A DNA stretch of 64,000 nucleotides, taken from Gnetum montanum. Taxonomy: Eukaryota; Streptophyta; Gnetopsida; Gnetales; Gnetaceae. The DNA lies in NCBI GenBank assembly GCA_015680685.1, contig MNCI01034697.1, positions 2,049,824-2,113,823 on the forward strand. Reading direction: 5' to 3'. Position numbers and translations under genes: made by a program. This document shows positions 57,285 to 64,000 of this stretch, one piece after another (positions within the stretch are counted from its first letter, which is position 1; each line of letters opens with the position of its first letter). The notes under the pieces are model-generated. The model had not been told where the DNA came from. It did not search any database and saw only the letters and a list, made by a program, of their open reading frames with translations.

Positions 57285-58700
57285 GATGCCTTTAAGCATG
57301 GATAACATGACTTTCTAGCCCCATAGCCAATGCTAATTCCATCAACAATGTACCTTCAAGCCTGGATAACATTTCTTTCAAGTCATATGGTGTAACTAGT
57401 CCAAGAGATCATGAGATTCTTAGAAGAAGCATACATTCAAGCATGGATAACATGTCTTTCCACTAATACCCCAAAAATGTTTATTATGTATTCAAATGAA
57501 TTAATTATTGCATTAACCTTACCAAAGGACTATCTTTAGGCATGGGTAACATGTTTTTTTCAATGTCATAATAAGATTATAATTATTGTTTTAAGAACAT
57601 ACTTCCATTTTAACAAAGTTTTAAGGAACAACATGACCACATGGAGGACTAGATCTCATAGAAGAAGTTTACATAATCAAGAGATCCTCTTAATGTCACA
57701 TCATTTTTCTATCCCTTTTGGTTCTTTTCCTTTTCTTTAAGTCATAAAGATCATGAGTTAATTTTAAGTTTAAGTAATGAGAATTATATCATGCTCATGA
57801 TAAGAACTCTTATTACTAGAAATAGGGAAAATGGATGATGTGGCCTCACTATACATATAGTTAATCCTTTAATAATTTAATAGTGTAGAACCAAATCCTT
57901 GTAATAAAACATCCTACTGTCATTGATGTAGTTGTTAGCAAAACAACAAAGATATGTAAAATTCATACATTAAAATTACTAAAGAATGAAAAAATATCAT
58001 AAAGAATTAATAAATATGAAAGAATAAGAAAATGTATTAAGAATTAGTAAAGTTATTAAAGAATTAAAATTGATATTAAAGAATTAGAAAATGAAAAAAA
58101 AAGGTAAGAAAATTATCAAGAAATTCAAAAATAAGAAATGAAAAATGAAGTGTATTTACAAGGCCTAGTGAAAATATGGTACTACCCCAAGGCTATCATT
58201 AAAGAAGAAGATATAGAAGATTAAGCAAGGCGTATATCTAGTGATTGCTATGATAGGATTTGTAGTTGGGTAGGAAGTTCTAAATGGTTTAACTTATTGA
58301 ATATTGGCCAAAATCAGCTTTTATAGTTCATCAGGGTGATAGATGTACATGACACTAGAGTGATAAGTATCATAGATAATATAAGATCCTTTCCATAATG
58401 CTTGAAATTTATTACGTTGAGAGACATGGTTGGAAATATAATATAGGTCTTCATAACCTAGCTTGATAATAATTTATTTAATCTTAGCATCATATCTATG
58501 TTTAGTATATGCATTATAAATCTCATTAAACATCAAAACAACTAGATGATTTTCTTCTAAAAAATTTAGATTAATTAAACATTCCTCTAGATGAATTTGA
58601 TGTATATGTCTAATGACCAAATACTAGGTAGGATACAAATCTTAGCCTAGATTAGTAAAGTACATAATTTTCCATATCCTAATTCATATGGAGATTATCC
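57285..58700 (-). other. Relic G 3' spacer with a repeated GGATAACATG motif
   Basis: Four copies of a motif like AAGCATGGATAACATG, each followed by a short (T)CTTTC-like tail, lie near 57294, 57359, 57434 and 57537. The A spacer has the complement once (AAAGACATGTTACCCATGCC at 9667). This places the sequence in the 3' spacer of a minus-strand Athila-like element, consistent with the integrase to its right. The remainder is AT-rich with no gene. Confidence 0.5.
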
Positions 58701-58789
58701 TATAGGAAGTTTCCAAGTTGATTAATAGGCCCAAATAGCATCATTCAATTTAGTGGTTCAATCTTTTCTATATTGACTAACTATTATGG

Positions 58790-59180
58790 TTAAAATTTAT
58801 GTTAGTTCTCTACTAGTCACTTCTTCATGTCTATTGGCCTAAGGATGATAGGATGTTGTTAATTTATGATTAACCCCAAGGTGTTACATAAGTTTATTAA
58901 AAGTGGATCCCATGAAATTTGTTTCATTATCTGAAATTAGCATCCTTGTTACTCCAACTTAATTCACCACATGTTGTTGAAGAATTTAGCTATTATTGCT
59001 AATGTGAAATCCTTAATTATAGCAGCTTCTATTCATTTCGTGCAATAGTCAATATCAACTCTTATGTGTGCCTTCCTATTTGACATCATTATGATGGATC
59101 CCATAAAATCAATTCCCCATATGTCGAATGATTCTAATGGTTGCATCCATTTTTGTAAGCCTTTATATTTGGCTATTATT
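58790..59180 (-). pseudogene. Relic G integrase core (decayed)
   Basis: The minus-strand text includes SFDIWGIDFMGSIIMM, SDNETNFMGSTFNKLM, LGVNHKLTTSYHP and HEEVTSREL. These are the three catalytic blocks of a gypsy integrase (D, D, E), with SDNG changed to SDNE. It most resembles the integrase of A. Stops and frameshifts are frequent. Confidence 0.72.
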
Positions 59181-59599
59181 CCTCCATCACACTAACATTG
59201 TTTATACGAATAAGCAAATTGCTATGTTTCTAAATGTGGTAGGTCAAAAATATGTAGTCATGAGTAGTTTGATGACTATTCTTTATCCCTCATAATAGTC
59301 TCTACATGGCCTTTCTTATATATCCTACAAAATTCTTGGTTGACTTTCCTCTAGTACATATCATCTAATGATTTTGTTAGCATAGATTTTGAAAATATTA
59401 CCTTTGATTTTAATGAAGTTCTTTGCTTAATGAATAAATTTCTCCTTCTTGTTATTCCATTCAATATGGATTCCTTAAGTGATTAAATAGGTCTGGCCAA
59501 CTACTAGCTATGATTTTTTTACATTCAAATCTACAACTGTTACTCCTTTAGTAAATAGCTATTCATATGGGAATTGGTCTAACAAAGATTCAACTTTTT

Positions 59600-60060
59600 T
59601 TTGTTTCCCATCTTATTCTCACCAAATGATCTATTATGACATTCTTAGTTCTTTTTCAATTAATCATGATGATGTAAAACTTCTATAAGATCACAAACCA
59701 TCTAATAACCCTTGGACTAACTGCTAGTTTATTCATCAAAAACCTTATTGCATTGTGGTTAGTATGAATATAGATAGGGTATTCATGCACATAATATCAA
59801 AAATTTTCTAGTGCATACACCACAACCATCAACTCTTTCTTTGTAGTGATGTAGTTAACTTATGCTCCTCTAATATTGCAACTTGCATAGTCGATGTAAT
59901 ATGGCCTCCTTTAATGATCTAACTATGTAAGTAAAGTAATGTTTGTGATCGTTTGGGGCTGCCAACATTTTCCTTCGATCTTGTGACTAGAATCACAACA
60001 AACAAAGGTGTTCCTTCAAACTTAAGTTTAGGTGCTTTTTAATCTTTGACAACACCAAGG
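59600..60060 (-). pseudogene. Relic G RNase H (decayed)
   Basis: The minus-strand text TTKKELMVVVYALENF, YYVHEYPIYIHTNHNAIRFL and VSPRVIRWFVIL follows the A RNase H nearly word for word (TTTEKELMAIVFALETFRHY). The upstream catalytic block is unreadable. RT to the right was not found. Confidence 0.72.
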
Positions 60061-62069
60061 CCTAGATACCTCCAAATAAATTCAGTGGTAATAGAGAAAA
60101 CTAATCATAACTATGTATTTGATGTTATGAATATTGAAATGCTTGCACCTACTACCTACCTACTATTGTGCCATCGTAGGCCTCATGTCAACTAATCGCT
60201 ACACCTATGCTGCCTGCCTACTTGTTGCCTACTCACCATTGTTGCACACCGTGTTACTCTACCAAGCCCCAACCAACCCATGTCCAATGCTAGATCCATT
60301 CAGAAAATGTCCTCTGATTGAGATGCTTGGTTACCAAAACAAATTGTAGGCACACAATGAGGCATGGCTTGGAAAGAAGAGAAGGGTTTATCAGAGGCGA
60401 AGGATGAGAAAACTAGAAGTAGTCAAGGCAAATGAGGTGGCTATGTCTTTTGAGCATGGCAGTGGAAACTGCATGCTAATGCATTCACATGCTCTATTGA
60501 TGCTTCTAGAATTTAGGAAAGTCATGACAAGGAAGAAAGGAATTTGATCTCACCTTTTTATTAACAAGGAATTCAAGTTTAGTGTAGGGTTTGTTTGTTT
60601 TAATGGCAAAGCCCAAGTGTCATGAGAACACCTACACAAATGCCTCCACCGTGGACTTCCATCCATTGTGGATAACAAATGTAGCCACTTAGCGATGTTT
60701 CAGAACATTCCACTGTAGAGCCCAACCCATAAAACAAGCTCTCTCTTAACATATTTCATGAAATCCAATCAATAACTTCATTAACTTAACCAATTCTTCC
60801 TCATCTCTGTGCAAAACCCATAGAAATGGACACATGCTCTACTCCACTCCCAATGCTAACTCCTGTATCTACTGCTTGTTAGCTGCTCACCACATCATGG
60901 ATCATGTAGGCTAACCATGGTAAAAATTCTTGGTTTGAAGATACTATGTTCTATAAAGGCCTGTTAGGATGATGTACACCTAATGCTTTGTCAAATGGTG
61001 TAGAAAATAGCCTTCGAATTTTGCTAGAATTGTTGATATGGAATGTTTTAACTATGATTCAAAGGAGGCCTAGTTCCCTGCAACTGCATAGAATATGTTT
61101 GGCCCCCTAGCTACAGATATTACTAAGGAATACCCTATGAACCTTGAGGACCCAATGGGTATGGTTGTTACATTTGCTTGCCATAATTCTATGGGACCAT
61201 AAACTTTTATGCCTAAGCATGAGTTGGCATAGGCTATGATGAAAATGATTGTTGCACCTATGTAGGTGGTCAGGCTTATGGATGCTAAGGTAGGTGATGA
61301 GGGACCTATTGATGATGCTGCTATGGTGAAAATTGAGGGGCCTGTTATAAAGGGAACTAGTTTTGGTATTACATTAGGAAGATTTGCAGTTGTGAGAGTG
61401 TTCAAGTGGAGCACAAGCTCAAAGAATTGAGGCCCTACCTTGGCAATACCTTAAACTAGGTGAGATTTATTTTCAAATGCAACCGTGAAGGAACCCTGCA
61501 TCCATTTTATTTTTTCTTTTAAATACAAGGACAATAAAAATAGATCTTTCACCTACCCACATAATCTCAAAAAGGTCTAAATAATTTTCATGATAGCCAA
61601 CTTATGTCTTTCATTCCTAATATAGCATTTATTCTCATAATAACTAGTTCTACAAATTGCAATTGCAGTCATAAACAAAGTTCATTCTTCACCTCTCTTC
61701 CCTTGAAAAATAGCATACATCATTGATAAAAAGAAGGATGGAATATATTTCATAAAGCCTACTCCATTAAATGGCCAAAATGTGCCACCATTTCTTTTCC
61801 TCCTTAAAATGCTTAAAGAAATTTATGCAAGCTTTGTTTTAAACTAAACTATAATTAAAGCTTTTTATTGAACTTTACAATGGAAAACAGTAAATATTTT
61901 TGGAGGAAAATTCCCATTGAACTTAAAGTTCCATGGTATAAAAACCTCATTTTTAAGAAACAAAAACAAAAACTATACAACCAAAGCCATAGCATAAGCT
62001 ATTTAGCAAAATGGAAGAGAGTGATCAAAGTTACCCTCTTGTCTCAAATTCTATTGTACTTAATTTTTG
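60061..62069. other. Unassigned sequence between relics G and H
   Basis: Short open stretches exist on both strands (60134-60349 plus; 61070-61414 minus, 114 codons, hydrophobic) but I recognise neither, and no promoter or splice context supports them. Otherwise AT-rich with no repeats of note. Confidence 0.3.
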
Positions 62070-62350
62070 ATGTAACCAAAGCTTTCTTCTCTTCCTCTTG
62101 TTTTATCAGTACATCCACTTCTTCAACCCCCACATTAACCTTTGTAGCATTATTACCTAAAACTACCTCCTTCCCTTTTTCAAATGTTATTTTAATTCCA
62201 ATATTCAAAGCTTTAGATTTGTCCTTATTGGTAGTACAAGAAAAATATAGAGGAATTACCTTTAAAATTTTTAGGTAATCATATTTTACTAAAACTACTC
62301 TAGCTCCTACACCTTTGGAGTTACAAGAACCATCAAAATATAATTCCTAC
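62070..62350 (-). pseudogene. Relic H: RNase H of the archaeal-like type, without RT before it
   Basis: The minus strand from about 62345 reads ELYFDGSCNSKGVGARVVLV, then KVIPLYFSCTTNKDKSKALN with IGIK. This is the start of an RNase H of the kind with FDGS...TNN..EYEAL (here degenerated at the second Glu). It starts about 200 bases after the end of protease-like text, leaving no room for an RT. Confidence 0.6.
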
Positions 62351-62539
62351 CTACTCTCATCTTGAGCTTTCTCTTTTTTCAAGTTATAAACTTCTTGAAG
62401 TGTGTAAATTTTGGATTCAAAAGCTTTTGTTTCAATAGCTTTGTTTTTTCCATTTAAAGTAATTCTTACAATCATCAAAGGTTCACTATATATGTATGTT
62501 TGAATTGCTTATCCTTTTTAAGGTGGCCACATATGTAAG

Positions 62540-62800
62540 TAATCTATTGATATGTAACCTAATAAATTTTTACTCCAACTTCTACTCAACAAAAGATTGT
62601 GTGAATCTAAGATATCTGCCACTTGAATAGTTACTCTACGTTTTATATGGGGTTCAAAAGCAATTTCTAATAGAAAATTGGATAGCTAATCCACAATCTT
62701 CACTTTGCTTTGGAATTAAACCAAGTTTTTACAATATAGATAATGACATGATAGTAGATGTAGCTCCAAAATCAACCAAACAGTTGTGAAGAAATTTATC
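62540..62800 (-). pseudogene. Relic H: protease-like region
   Basis: The minus strand reads CLVDFGATSTIMSLSIL, a retropepsin motif with DSGA changed to DFGA, then TIQVADILDSHNLLLSRSWS and SKNLLGYISIDYLHMW, the usual continuation in plant gag-protease polyproteins. Confidence 0.6.
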
Positions 62801-62814
62801 TTTTAACTTCAGTA

Positions 62815-64000
62815 TTAAAAGAAAAGAGGAAGCTTCTTTATTAAGAGTACAATCAAATTAGTTTTTGATGTCTTATCAATGTTAGATACATAGCTTAACT
62901 CTAAACCTCCAACTCTCCTTTTTACTTTAATAAGCTCTAAAGCTTTCCTTTGCTGATCTCCTAACAATTGATAAATACTAATGTTGGTCTTAACATGTTT
63001 AAGATCCTCAATTAGATTATACTCTCCATCTCCATAAAAGCTTGGTTTCTTCATCCATTTATTAAAATTCTAATTTTGAGTACTTTACTCTACTTAATCT
63101 TCTTTAGTTTTATTTTTCTCTCTTCCACTTTGTTCAAAAACCTTCATCTTAATAAATGGTTCAGAAAATACATTTTGAGGCCTAGAAGTAGTTAATTTTT
63201 TCTTTGATCATAGATTATATCTATTTTCTTCATTGTTGTTGCACTCTTCATATGATGACATAACCTCTTCTGAACTTGACAAAGAAGAGGTATCACTAGA
63301 TCCATTTTCAGAAGATTTGGTTACGTAATGAACACTAGATAGTTCATTATCATATTCAATATTGAGAAAGTTGGACACAACAACATCACTCTCATCTTCA
63401 CCATCTATTAACTTAGTTTCTTGATGTTTATGTTTTCTACTTTTCTTTTCCTCCTTTATTTTAACTTTTTCCAAAGCTTTTCCTAGTTTCACTACTCTAT
63501 TGGACAAGTCTCTCATTAATTGTCCTTTTTCAAATTCTTTGCTTTCTAACTCTTGCTCTATCTTAATACAAGATTCCCTTGGTAATGCTTTAAGTTGTGC
63601 AAAATCTTGCACTAGGATTCTAATTTTTTCTTCTCTTTTTTGAGTTGTGATAATTTCTTCATTGTTTAAGTTCAATTTTTTTTCTAACTATATAACTTCA
63701 CTAAAGTAATCATTCAGTGTTATCAAGTTTGGAGTTCTCCTTAACTAGATTGAAATATTGGGGTTCACAGCTTTAAGATAAGTGTCTTTAAACATTTCAT
63801 ATGATGGTCTATATTTTCTTTGAAAGAGCCCACAAATTCATTGAAATTTAATGTTGAAATCTCTACTCAACTCTTTAACTCCTTACTTAGATTATATTAG
63901 CCCGTAGTATTGTTGTTGTTGATCTAGTTGATTGCCAAACTGGGCCAAGAAAAGACTTTTCATATCATCCCAACTTGTGATGTTGTTGCTTGGCAAGTTT
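62815..64000 (-). pseudogene. gag: Relic H: gag, running off the window edge
   Basis: Minus strand. From the edge: ITSWDDMKSLFLAQFGNQLD, FQRKYRPSYEMFKDTYLKAV then NPNIS, a coiled, charged stretch at 63208-63675 (QKREEKIRILVQDFAQLKAL; SNRVVKLGKALEKVKIKEEK) and YNLIEDLKHVKTNISIYQLL at about 63000. This is the usual gag of plant gypsy elements, followed by the pre-protease helix. It has a few stops. The family differs from the A/B/C gag. Confidence 0.7.

Noticed and set aside
60134-60349. 71-codon plus-strand frame
   Set aside because: Short, no similarity recognised, no supporting signals.
61070-61414. 114-codon hydrophobic minus-strand frame
   Set aside because: No recognised domain, no promoter or neighbours; could be chance in a purine-biased segment. 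Left unassigned.

Overview
The window reads as nuclear DNA of a large-genome seed plant: it is AT-rich, about half or more is stacked LTR retrotransposon, the primer-binding sites match plant tRNA-Asp, and the promoters are plant-type TATAAATA boxes. I cannot name the species. I found no convincing host gene, tRNA, rRNA or CRISPR array. Nearly all coding material is retroelement ORFs in decay.

Layout, left to right. 1-1817: the 3' end of a Tat/Ogre-like Ty3/gypsy element (E, + strand). 1969-11931: complete Athila-like element A (+), with gag, protease, RT, RNase H and integrase all broken, two ~1 kb LTRs and a near-matching 5-bp target duplication. 13525-20374: element B (+), same superfamily, gag-protease only, with a perfect target duplication CCATT and a 528-N gap running into its 3' LTR. 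B sits in an older minus-strand relic (F; gag and 5' LTR at 21150-23750). 23750-30116: a very old Tat-like relic (I, minus). 30122-56924: element C (minus; ATGAT duplications), an Athila-like element with gag but no protease or pol, plus an accessory ORF. 36371-54708: Tat/Ogre-like element D (minus; GGGTG duplications), inserted in the gag of C. 57285-60060: an old Athila-like pol relic (G, minus). 62070-64000: a gag-protease-RNase H relic (H, minus) that runs off the right edge. The nesting gives an insertion order: I, then C, then D; and F, then B.

The most interesting content is a pair of accessory genes carried by C and D. In C, a sense-strand ORF (31167-33698) follows a leader intron and its own TATA box, and that box is preceded by the same CGATATCG palindromes that sit before the LTR TATA box. 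In D, an antisense gene (43739-47857) has its own TATA box and about nine exons with GT-AG junctions; it lies between protease and RT. Both products share a segment resembling the putative plant transposon protein domain and then a coiled coil. The D product also has a stretch resembling FCP1/SCP-type HAD phosphatases with altered catalytic residues. A probable relic of the same antisense gene lies in element I. The picture is of retroelements carrying an independently promoted extra gene whose promoter copies LTR motifs.

Decay is mostly by nonsense codons rather than frameshifts, as expected for methylated, silenced DNA. Three assembly defects are also visible: an uncollapsed 43-bp duplication at 10700-10786, a 10-N gap that hides about 189 bp, and the 528-N gap.
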